This document shows, one piece after another, positions 7,339 to 13,198 of a stretch of DNA of 29,877 nt; position 1 is the first letter of the stretch; each line of letters begins with the position of its first letter. The notes under the pieces are model-generated. The model did not search any database. It had not been told where the DNA came from and saw only the letters and a list, made by a program, of their open reading frames with translations. Source of the stretch: Lysobacter_F sp035645555 (GTDB taxonomy: Bacteria > Pseudomonadota > Gammaproteobacteria > Xanthomonadales > Xanthomonadaceae); contig DASQMI010000058.1 in NCBI GenBank assembly GCA_035645555.1, forward strand, positions 1 through 29,877, given 5' to 3'. The position numbers and the translations under genes are program-made.

Positions 7339-8037
7339 ATGCACGACCACATCGTCAAAAGCTACGACGAAGAGCAGCGCCGCCTGCTCGAGGAAACCCT
7401 GCGCATGGGCGAAATGGCGACCGCCCAGCTGGAGGCCGCGCTCGACGTGGTGCAGCGCCGCGACGATGCCGCCGCCGAGCGGATCATCGCCAACGACGTG
7501 GCGATCGACGCGCTGGAGCACGAGGTCAGCCACGACGTCATGAAGCTGGCGCTGCGGGGCCCGCTGGCGCGCGACCTGCGCGAGATCCTGGCGGCGATCC
7601 GCATCGCCGCCGACATCGAGCGTGTCGGCGACTACGCCGCCAACGTCGCCAAGCGGTCGCGCGCGCTCAACCTGGCGCCGCCGCTGCCGCACATCGCCGG
7701 CCTGCATGCGCTCGGCATGCTGGCGGTGCGGCAGATGCGCGAGGTGCTGGCCGCGTACCGCGACGCCGACGTCGAGCGGGCGCAGCGCGTCCGCGAGCGC
7801 GACGCCGAGATCGACATGGCCTACACCGGCCTGTTCCGCGAGCTGCTCACCTACATGATGGAGGACCCGCGCTCCATCACCGGCTGCACCCACGTGATGT
7901 TCATGGCCAAGAACATCGAGCGCATCGGCGACCACGCGACCAACATCGCCGAGAACGTCTGGTTCCTGGTCAAGGGCGAGGAAGCCCTGCCGCCGCGCGA
8001 GAAACGCGACGGCACCAGCGGCACGCTGGCGCCGTAG
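7339..8037 (+). CDS. phoU: PhoU, phosphate signalling regulator
   Basis: PhoU links the Pst transporter to the PhoR kinase and keeps the Pho regulon off when phosphate is plentiful. The 232-residue product is all helical, with the duplicated three-helix-bundle motif of the family: DIERVGDYA at 92-100 and NIERIGDHA at 192-200, each binding a metal cluster in known structures. I chose the ATG at 7339 because AAGGGA lies shortly upstream and the protein then begins like PhoU (MHDHIVKSYDEE). A longer open frame back to 7180 runs through the intercistronic hairpin and is not credible. Confidence 0.96.
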   Translation: MHDHIVKSYDEEQRRLLEETLRMGEMATAQLEAALDVVQRRDDAAAERIIANDVAIDALEHEVSHDVMKLALRGPLARDLREILAAIRIAADIERVGDYAANVAKRSRALNLAPPLPHIAGLHALGMLAVRQMREVLAAYRDADVERAQRVRERDAEIDMAYTGLFRELLTYMMEDPRSITGCTHVMFMAKNIERIGDHATNIAENVWFLVKGEEALPPREKRDGTSGTLAP

Positions 8038-8084
8038 CGGGCCCGCCCCGGCCGCCAGCCTGAACGGCGGCACAACGACGCCCC

Positions 8085-8107
8085 GGGGCGGCGAATCCCG
8101 CCGCCCC
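8085..8107 (+). terminator. Hairpin after phoU, possible terminator
   Basis: A perfect 8-bp stem, GGGGCGGC (8085-8092) with GCCGCCCC (8100-8107), has a 7-nt loop. A weaker stem (GCCGCC/GGCGGC, 8051-8071) precedes it. Only a loose T-containing stretch (CTCTTT, near 8116-8121) follows, so it is not a clear intrinsic terminator. Its place between phoU and the sigma-factor promoter fits the end of the pst transcript. Confidence 0.4.
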
Positions 8108-8127
8108 TCGCGACGCTCTTTCCGGCC

Positions 8128-8152
8128 GTAACGGGCCTTGCGCCGGCCCGAA
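8128..8152 (+). promoter_or_regulatory. Candidate ECF-sigma promoter (GTAAC-N16-CGAA) of the sigma/hvf operon
   Basis: GTAAC at 8128-8132 and CGAA at 8149-8152 are separated by exactly 16 bases, about 20 bases before the start of the sigma gene. As I recall it, this resembles the promoter motif of the Caulobacter SigF regulon (GTAACC-N16-CGAA), which controls a bufferin operon there. Self-activation by the adjacent sigma factor is the natural inference. The -35 box matches five of six positions, and measured from the full hexamer the spacer is 15 rather than 16. Confidence 0.5.
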
Positions 8153-8173
8153 ACACCGCCGGAGACTCGCGTC

Positions 8174-8695
8174 ATGACCAGCACCGCCCTGCTCGCCCCC
8201 GAGCTGCACGCCGCCCGTTGTGGCGACCGCGTGGCGCTCGAGCACCTGCTGCGCGGCTGCCGCCTCGACCTGCGCCGCTACGCGGAGTACCACTGCTGGG
8301 TCCACGACGTCGAGGACGCGGTCCAGGAGAGCCTGCTGACCGTCGCACGCCGGCTCGGCGACCTGCGCCAGCTGGAATGCTTCGCCTCCTGGCTGTTCCG
8401 CATCGTCAAGCGCGAATGCAACCGCCTGGCGCGGGCGCGCCGCCGCTGGCGCGGGCAGGAGATCACCGAGGACATTTTGCCGGTGGTCACCCCCGAGCCG
8501 GTCGAACTGCGACGCGACATCGCCGCCGCGCTCGAGTCGCTCCCGGTCCATTACCGCGACGTGATCCTGATGCGCGATCTCGAAGGCCTGACCATCGAGG
8601 AGATGGCCGGGGAACTCGGGCTCACCCGCGAAGCGGTCAAATCGCGCCTGCACCGCGCCCGCGTCCTGGTGCGCGAATACCTCGGCAAAGACTGA
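8174..8695 (+). CDS. ECF-type RNA polymerase sigma factor, probable regulator of the hvf operon
   Basis: The 173-residue product has a sigma-2 region (about 20-90, with DVEDAVQESLLTVARRL and WLFRIVKRECNRLAR) and a sigma-4 helix-turn-helix (about 112-170, with ALESLPVHYRDVILMRDLEG and LTREAVKSRLHRAR), and no other domain. It belongs to the sigma-70 family ECF subgroup. The ATG at 8174 follows GGAGAC by about eight bases; a TTG at 8138 in frame is less likely. The cysteines are C16, C29, C41, C69 and C82, with an HCWVH cluster at 40-44. No anti-sigma gene is adjacent on either side. It sits 96 bases upstream of hvfA on the same strand, so it most likely controls the copper-RiPP genes. Confidence 0.9.
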   Translation: MTSTALLAPELHAARCGDRVALEHLLRGCRLDLRRYAEYHCWVHDVEDAVQESLLTVARRLGDLRQLECFASWLFRIVKRECNRLARARRRWRGQEITEDILPVVTPEPVELRRDIAAALESLPVHYRDVILMRDLEGLTIEEMAGELGLTREAVKSRLHRARVLVREYLGKD

Positions 8696-8733
8696 TCGGT
8701 GCCGACGCCCCGCGGATTCCCTTCCATCGCGGC

Positions 8734-8768
8734 TACACTCGCCGCACGCAAACCGGGCGCACGCCCGG
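8734..8768 (+). promoter_or_regulatory. Possible hvfA promoter and leader dyad
   Basis: TACACT (8734-8739) in the context GGCTACACTCGCC resembles a -10 hexamer, though no good -35 is visible. It is followed by an inverted repeat, CCGGGCGCACGCCCGG (8753-8768), and by an AGGAGAG ribosome-binding site eight bases before the hvfA ATG. The dyad could be an operator or a 5'-leader hairpin that raises hvfA translation or stability relative to the sigma gene. Confidence 0.4.
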
Positions 8769-8791
8769 TCCTTCCAACAGGAGAGATCGCA

Positions 8792-9133
8792 ATGTCCAAG
8801 CAGCATCCCACCCTCGCCCTCGCCGCCGTCCTTGCCGGTGGCCTGAGCCTGTCCGGCTCGGCGTTCGCCATGCAGGACCTGGCGCAGGGCTACATGCAGG
8901 CCAGCCATGCCGCGCACGACGCCGGCGACAAGAAGGCCGAAGGCAAGTGCGGCGCCGACAAGAAGGCCGGGCACGAAGGCAAGTGCGGCGAAGGTAAGTG
9001 TGGCGAGGGCAAGTGCGGTGCCGACAAGAAGGGCGCCGAAGGCAAGTGCGGCGAGGGCAAGTGCGGCGCCGACAAGAAGAAGGCCGGCGCCGAGGGCAAG
9101 TGCGGCGAAGGCAAGTGCGGTGGCGCGGCCTGA
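8792..9133 (+). CDS. hvfA: HvfA/bufferin-type precursor of a copper-binding RiPP (eight EGKCG motifs)
   Basis: The product has 113 residues. A Sec signal peptide (MSKQHPTLALAAVLAGGLSL.., cleavage after AFA at 26) is followed by a short helical linker and then a low-complexity Lys/Glu/Gly/Cys region. It contains eight EGKCG motifs starting at residues 50, 62, 67, 72, 83, 88, 101 and 106. All eight cysteines of the protein lie in these motifs, and Asp-Lys-Lys linkers separate them into groups of 1, 3, 2 and 2. In the known HvfA (Haemophilus) and bufferin (Caulobacter) families, EGKCG cysteines are modified by an MNIO enzyme to oxazolone/thioamide or thiooxazole groups that bind copper. The downstream MNIO, DUF2063 and DoxX genes match that system. 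An unmodified metallothionein-like role is a less likely alternative. AGGAGAG precedes the ATG. Confidence 0.93.
   Translation: MSKQHPTLALAAVLAGGLSLSGSAFAMQDLAQGYMQASHAAHDAGDKKAEGKCGADKKAGHEGKCGEGKCGEGKCGADKKGAEGKCGEGKCGADKKKAGAEGKCGEGKCGGAA
8939..9121 (+). repeat. Tandem EGKCG-coding repeats inside hvfA
   Basis: A 15-base unit (GAAGGCAAGTGCGGC and GAGGGCAAGTGCGGC variants) occurs eight times, partly back to back and partly separated by GCCGACAAGAAG linkers. The near-identity of the units at the DNA level suggests expansion by slippage or unequal recombination, and copy number may vary between strains. Confidence 0.9.
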
Positions 9134-9995
9134 GGCCAACGCACCGGATCCGCGTCCGCTGAACGCGGACGCGGTCGGCCTGGGCCTGCGGCGCGCCCTG
9201 CTGGACGCGCTGCGGGTCGCCGGGCCGGGCGATTTCGATTTTCTGGAGTGCGCGCCGGAGAACTGGATCGGCGTCGGCGGCCGCTATGGCGAGGCGCTGG
9301 GCGAACTTTCCGCGCGCCATCCGCTGGTCTGCCACGGCCTGTCGCTGTCGCTCGGCGGCAGCGCGCCACTGGACGAGACGTTCCTCGTCCGGGTGCGGCG
9401 TTTCCTCGACTTGCACCGCGCCTCGCTCTACAGCGAGCACCTCAGCTACTGCAGCGACGACGGCCAGCTGTACGACCTGCTGCCGATTCCGTTCACCGAA
9501 GAGGCGGTGCGTCACGTCGCCGCGCGGATCCGCCGCACCCAGGACATCCTCGGCCGGCGGATCGCGGTGGAGAATTCCTCCTACTACGCCGCGCCGCATC
9601 AGGCGATGTCCGAGATCGACTTCATCACCGCGGTGCTCGAAGAAGCCGACTGCGACCTGCTGCTGGATGTCAACAACGTCTACGTCAACGCGATCAACCA
9701 CCGCTACGACGCCGGTACCTTCCTCGCACGCATTCCGCCCGCACGCGTCGCCTACCTGCACGTCGCCGGCCACTACGACGAGGCCGACGATCTCAAGATC
9801 GACACCCACGGCGCGCCGGTGAAGGACGCGGTGTGGGCATTGCTCGGCGATGTCTACCGCCGCTTCGGCCCGCGCCCGACGCTGCTGGAGCGCGACTTCA
9901 ACCTGCCGCCGTATGCCGAGCTGGTCGCGGAGCTCGATACCGTGCGCAGCGTGCTCTGCGAACACGCTGCGCCGCGCCGTCGCGCCCATGGCTGA
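9120..9995 (+). CDS. hvfB: HvfB: MNIO (DUF692) family RiPP maturase
   Basis: MNIO enzymes are multinuclear non-heme iron oxidases that rearrange cysteines of a precursor peptide; MbnB of methanobactin synthesis is the model. The 291-residue TIM-barrel protein shows the family pattern: FLECAPENWI (41-50), CHGLSLSLGG (71-80), YSEHLSYC (104-111), VENSSYY (150-156), DVNNVYVNAINH (183-194), YLHVAGHYD (212-220), DTHG (228-231) and LLERDFN (255-261). Likely iron ligands are H72, H107, E151, D183, H194, H214, D228, H230 and E257. I place the start at the GTG at 9120, inside the end of hvfA (14-base overlap), with GAAGG eight bases upstream; the open frame further upstream lies within the hvfA repeats. 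The TGA overlaps hvfC. Confidence 0.93.
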   Translation: MARPEANAPDPRPLNADAVGLGLRRALLDALRVAGPGDFDFLECAPENWIGVGGRYGEALGELSARHPLVCHGLSLSLGGSAPLDETFLVRVRRFLDLHRASLYSEHLSYCSDDGQLYDLLPIPFTEEAVRHVAARIRRTQDILGRRIAVENSSYYAAPHQAMSEIDFITAVLEEADCDLLLDVNNVYVNAINHRYDAGTFLARIPPARVAYLHVAGHYDEADDLKIDTHGAPVKDAVWALLGDVYRRFGPRPTLLERDFNLPPYAELVAELDTVRSVLCEHAAPRRRAHG

Positions 9996-10758
9996 CGCGC
10001 CCGCACGCCTGCGGGCGCAGCAGCTCGAGCTGACCCGCCATCTGCGCGATCCGGATGGCGTACCCGCGCCCCCCGGGCTGGAGGAACGCCGCGTCGCCGT
10101 GTACCGCGACCTGGTGTTCCGCAATGTCGAGAGCCTGCTCGCCGGCAATTTCCCGGTGATCCGCGCGCTGCACGACGACGCGGCCTGGCATGCGCTGGTG
10201 CGCGCGTTTCTGCGCGACCATCGCGCGCAGACCCCGCTCTTCACCGAAATCGCGCGCGAGTTCCAGCGCTTCCTGCACGGGCGAGACGACGTGGCGCCGT
10301 TTCTTCCGGAGCTGGCGCATTACGAGTGGGTGGAGCTCGCGCTGCAGATCGCCGAGCCCGACGCGGATGCGCTGCACGCCGCCTGGCACGACGACGACGC
10401 GCTGCTCGATGGTGCGCCGGTGCTGTCGCCGCTGGCCTGGCCGCTCGCCTACCGGTGGCCGGTGCACCGCATCGGCCCGGACTACCGGCCGCACGAACCT
10501 CCGCCTCAGCCGACCCTGCTGATGGCGCGGCGCGAATCCGACGGCGAGGTGCGCTTCTCCGAACTCAGCGCGCTGACGTTCCGGCTGCTGCAGCGGCTGG
10601 CGGAGATGCCCGGGCTCACCGGCCGAACGCAGCTGCACGCGCTCGCCGACGAAGCCGGCGCGAGCGATCGCTGCGTGTTCGTCGCCGACGGCGCGCGCCT
10701 GCTGCGGCAGCTGCGCGACAGCGGCGTGCTTTTGGGCGCGAATCCGATCGCCCCTTGA
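9988..10758 (+). CDS. hvfC: HvfC: DUF2063-domain RiPP maturation partner
   Basis: The 256-residue product begins with the DUF2063 domain (about 8-98, with LEERRVAVYRDLVFRNVESL and GNFPVIRALHDDAAWHALV), once annotated as a putative DNA-binding domain. A winged-helix-like C-terminal part (about 178-245) follows. In MNIO systems this protein binds the precursor peptide and presents it to the iron enzyme, so a DNA-binding role is unlikely here. The ATG at 9988 overlaps the end of hvfB by 8 bases, consistent with a coupled, near-stoichiometric complex. The gene ends 37 bases before the DoxX gene. Confidence 0.92.
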   Translation: MADAPARLRAQQLELTRHLRDPDGVPAPPGLEERRVAVYRDLVFRNVESLLAGNFPVIRALHDDAAWHALVRAFLRDHRAQTPLFTEIAREFQRFLHGRDDVAPFLPELAHYEWVELALQIAEPDADALHAAWHDDDALLDGAPVLSPLAWPLAYRWPVHRIGPDYRPHEPPPQPTLLMARRESDGEVRFSELSALTFRLLQRLAEMPGLTGRTQLHALADEAGASDRCVFVADGARLLRQLRDSGVLLGANPIAP

Positions 10759-10795
10759 GTGCCTCTTGTTCCTCGTCCATGCACGAGGAACTGCC

Positions 10796-11440
10796 ATGCG
10801 CCCTGCCCGATTTATCGCCGAAACCCGCCGCCGTCTCGACGGTCTGCACGCCTGGCTGTCGCCGCTGGGCCTGCGCCTACTGCTCGCCTGGGAATACTTC
10901 GAATCCGGACGCGAGAAGCTGCACGGCGACAACTGGTTCGCCGACATCCAGTCGGCGTTCCCGTTTCCGTTCGATCGCATCCCACCGGCGCTGAGCTGGC
11001 CGTTGGCGACCTGGCTGGAGCTGCTCGGCGGCGTCGCACTGCTGTTGGGCTTCGCCACCCGCGCCACCGCGGCGGCGCTATTCGCGCTCACGGTGGTGGC
11101 GATCGCCGCAGTGCACTGGCCGCCGGAATGGCACACGCTCGGCGAGCTGGCGCGCGGCTATGCGATCACCGATGCCGGGTACGGCAACTACAAGCTGCCG
11201 CTGCTGTTCCTGGCAATGCTCGTGCCGCTGATGCTCGGCGGCGGCGGACCGCTGAGCATCGATGCGCTGGTCGCGCGCCGCCTGCCCGCGACGGTGCCGC
11301 TCGCCGACGCACGCGCCTGGGGACTGTGCCTGATCGCAGGCGGTGCGGTCGCCGCGTGGCTGCTGCCCCTGTTCGGCACCGTGCTGGCCGCCTGCGGCGT
11401 CGCGCTGCTGGGCATGCCACGGTTGCCACGCCCGGTCTGA
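10796..11440 (+). CDS. hvfX: HvfX: DoxX-type membrane protein of the copper-RiPP operon
   Basis: The 214-residue product has hydrophobic segments at about 20-38, 67-86, 92-107, 133-149 and 173-207. The DoxX-like start (LGLRLLLAWEYFESGREKL) resembles DoxX proteins found in bufferin and Hvf operons. GAGGAA lies five bases before the ATG at 10796, which I prefer to a TTG 30 bases upstream. Its exact role is not established; in MNIO operons this subunit is thought to handle copper or support maturation at the membrane. It contains few likely metal ligands: H43 and H112, E40 and Y35 near the membrane surfaces, plus C178 and C200 in the last hydrophobic part. It is the last gene of the cassette. 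Confidence 0.88.
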   Translation: MRPARFIAETRRRLDGLHAWLSPLGLRLLLAWEYFESGREKLHGDNWFADIQSAFPFPFDRIPPALSWPLATWLELLGGVALLLGFATRATAAALFALTVVAIAAVHWPPEWHTLGELARGYAITDAGYGNYKLPLLFLAMLVPLMLGGGGPLSIDALVARRLPATVPLADARAWGLCLIAGGAVAAWLLPLFGTVLAACGVALLGMPRLPRPV

Positions 11441-11454
11441 ACGCGCGCCTCTGC

Positions 11455-11460
11455 TAGGCT
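11455..11460 (+). promoter_or_regulatory. Possible -10 box of rnt
   Basis: TAGGCT lies only seven bases before the rnt ATG, and no purine-rich ribosome-binding site is visible between them. If used, transcription would start at or next to the A of the start codon and give a leaderless mRNA. No convincing -35 box is seen, and co-transcription with the gene upstream (27 bases away) is possible. Confidence 0.3.
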
Positions 11461-11467
11461 TGCGGCG

Positions 11468-12115
11468 ATGGACATGCCCGCCGCAAGCCCGACCGCGACG
11501 CCTTCGCCCTCGCCGCTCGCCACCCGCTTCCGCGGCTACCTGCCGGTGGTGGTCGACGTCGAGACCGGCGGCTTCGACTGGACCCGCCACGCGCTGCTGG
11601 AAATCGCGGTGGTGCCGATCGACATCGACGCCGACGGCCGGCTGGTACCGGGCGCCACCACCAGCACGCACGTCGAGCCGGCGCCGGGCACGCAGATCGA
11701 TCCGAAGTCGCTCGAAGTCACCGGCATCGTGCTCGACCATCCGTTCCGCGACGCGGTGAACGAACGCGCCGCGCTCGACCGCGTGTTCGCACCGGTGCGC
11801 GAGGCCGTGCGCCGGCACGGCTGCCAGCGCGCGATCCTGGTCGGCCACAACGCGCACTTCGACCTCGCCTTCCTCAACGCCGCGGTCGCACGCAGCGGAC
11901 ACAAGCGCAACCCGTTCCACCCGTTCAGCGTGTTCGACACCGTCACGCTTGCCGGGGTCGCCTACGGACAGACCGTGCTCGGCCGCGCGATGCACGCGGC
12001 CGGACTGACTTGGCGCGGCGAGGAGGCGCACTCGGCGGTGTACGACGCCGAACGCACCGCGGAACTGTTCTGCAAGATCGTCAACGCATGGCCGCGGTCC
12101 GTCACGGCCGGCTGA
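11468..12115 (+). CDS. rnt: RNase T, 3'-5' exoribonuclease
   Basis: RNase T trims the 3' ends of tRNA and other stable RNAs and removes A residues from the tRNA CCA end. The 215-residue product has the full DEDDh catalytic set: D30 and E32 in VVDVETGGFD, D132 in VGHNAHFDLAFL, H188 in EEAHSAVYDAERTAELF and D193. The FRGYLPVVVDVETGG start and the VFDTVTLAG, AGL.W and HSA..DAE segments are typical of RNase T rather than DnaQ. A Pro/Ser/Ala-rich N-terminal stretch of 18 residues precedes the conserved domain. It ends three bases before the convergent membrane-protein gene. Confidence 0.95.
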   Translation: MDMPAASPTATPSPSPLATRFRGYLPVVVDVETGGFDWTRHALLEIAVVPIDIDADGRLVPGATTSTHVEPAPGTQIDPKSLEVTGIVLDHPFRDAVNERAALDRVFAPVREAVRRHGCQRAILVGHNAHFDLAFLNAAVARSGHKRNPFHPFSVFDTVTLAGVAYGQTVLGRAMHAAGLTWRGEEAHSAVYDAERTAELFCKIVNAWPRSVTAG

Positions 12116-12118
12116 GCG

Positions 12119-12379
12119 CTATCGCGGCGGCGACCGGCGCGCGCGGCGCGCGCGCACGATGCCGTACAGGCTGATCAGGACCCAGGCCGTCTCGATCACG
12201 AACGCGGACAGATTGAACTCGACCAGCAGCGACACCAGCACCAGCGCAGCGCCGATCAGGTTGGCGAGCTGGTAGTCGAGGCCGTCACTGCGCACGCGTC
12301 CGGCCTGCAGGCCGAAGTAGGCCAGCAGCATCAGCCCGACGCCGGCGAGGCCGACGACGTCGTGCCAGGCGATGCTCAT
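12119..12379 (-). CDS. Small CBU_0592-family membrane protein
   Basis: The 86-residue product has three hydrophobic segments (about 8-24, 38-52 and 58-75) and a basic C-terminus (RARRARRSPPR). The pattern Y-x2-ANLIGA-x7-L-x4-FN followed by VIETAWVLISLYGI matches the CBU_0592 family of small inner-membrane proteins, whose function is unknown. Its ATG overlaps the rlmB stop as ATGA, so it is translated after rlmB on the same transcript. Confidence 0.8.
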   Translation of the reverse strand: MSIAWHDVVGLAGVGLMLLAYFGLQAGRVRSDGLDYQLANLIGAALVLVSLLVEFNLSAFVIETAWVLISLYGIVRARRARRSPPR

Positions 12380-13137
12380 CGTCCGCTCCGCTGCCGCACC
12401 GCCTCGAACAGGGTGACGCCGGCGGCAACGGAGACATTGAGGCTTTCCACGCCATGCGCAGCGTCGGCGCCGGGCATCGGGATGTTCACCAGCCGGTCGC
12501 AGGTTTCGCGGGTGAGCCGGCGCAGGCCGTCGGCTTCGCCGCCCAACACCAGCGCGACGTTGCCGCGCAGGTCGAGCGAGTACAGCGAGTCGCCGGCGTC
12601 GCCCGCGAGGCCGTACAGCCAGACACCCAATTCCTTCAGCTCGCGCAGCGCGCGCGCCAGGTTGGTCACCGCGATCACCGGCACACGATCGGCCGCGCCC
12701 GCGGAGGTCTTGCGCACGGTAGCGTTGACCTGCACCGCCTTGTCCTTCGGAAACACCACCGCGGTGGCACCCGCCGCCGCCGCGCTGCGCAGGCACGCGC
12801 CGAGGTTGTGCGGGTCCTGCACGCCGTCGAGCACCAGGATCAGCGCGCGCCCTTCGGCACGCTCGACCAGCTCGGGCAGTTCGTGCTCGCTCCACGTCTT
12901 CGCGGCGGCATAGCGCGCGGCCGCCCCTTGGTGGCGGATACCGCCGGCGACGCCGTCCAGCGCCTGCTGTGCGACCCGCCGCACATCGATGCCGGCGCGC
13001 CGCGCCGCCGTCTCGATCTCGGTCAGACGCGGATTCTTCGCGCCGGCCTCCAGCAGCACCTCGCGCACGTGCTCGGCGTCGTTGGCGATCGCGGAGGCGA
13101 CCGCGTTGATGCCGGCGATCCATTGTTTCTGGCTCAT
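12376..13137 (-). CDS. rlmB: 23S rRNA (guanosine-2251-2'-O)-methyltransferase RlmB
   Basis: RlmB methylates the ribose of G2251 in the peptidyl-transferase P loop. The 253-residue SPOUT-type protein has an N-terminal substrate-binding domain (about 5-70, starting WIAGINAVASAI) and the knotted catalytic domain. Its motifs are LDGVQDPHNLGACLRSA (motif 1), LVLGGEADGLRRLT (motif 2) and NIPMPG..ESLNVSVAAGV (motif 3). It follows rnr on the same strand, as in E. coli, but has a promoter-like sequence of its own in the 57-base gap. No clear ribosome-binding site is visible before the ATG. Confidence 0.96.
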   Translation of the reverse strand: MSQKQWIAGINAVASAIANDAEHVREVLLEAGAKNPRLTEIETAARRAGIDVRRVAQQALDGVAGGIRHQGAAARYAAAKTWSEHELPELVERAEGRALILVLDGVQDPHNLGACLRSAAAAGATAVVFPKDKAVQVNATVRKTSAGAADRVPVIAVTNLARALRELKELGVWLYGLAGDAGDSLYSLDLRGNVALVLGGEADGLRRLTRETCDRLVNIPMPGADAAHGVESLNVSVAAGVTLFEAVRQRSGR

Positions 13138-13169
13138 GGGAGGCGCTGCTGCGTGGGCGGGAGGCGGCG

Positions 13170-13198
13170 ATTATCGCCCGAGCGGCCGCCCCGGTCAG
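13170..13198 (-). promoter_or_regulatory. Candidate sigma-70 promoter of rlmB
   Basis: On the minus strand CTGACC (13198-13193) and GATAAT (13175-13170) are separated by 17 bases, 33 bases before the rlmB ATG. The -10 box lies inside a short palindrome (GGCGAT-T-ATCGCC). The -35 box overlaps the very end of rnr. Confidence 0.5.

Noticed and set aside
8138..8176. TTG at 8138 as the sigma-factor start
   Set aside because: It would lie within the candidate promoter and lacks a ribosome-binding site, whereas the ATG at 8174 has GGAGAC at good spacing.
8792..9133. Metallothionein or random low-complexity secreted peptide
   Set aside because: All cysteines fall in EGKCG motifs and the next genes are MNIO, DUF2063 and DoxX, the exact partners of HvfA/bufferin precursors.
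9988..10758. DNA-binding transcription regulator (old name of the DUF2063 domain)
   Set aside because: In MNIO operons this domain is a partner that binds the precursor peptide; the overlap with the MNIO gene supports that role.
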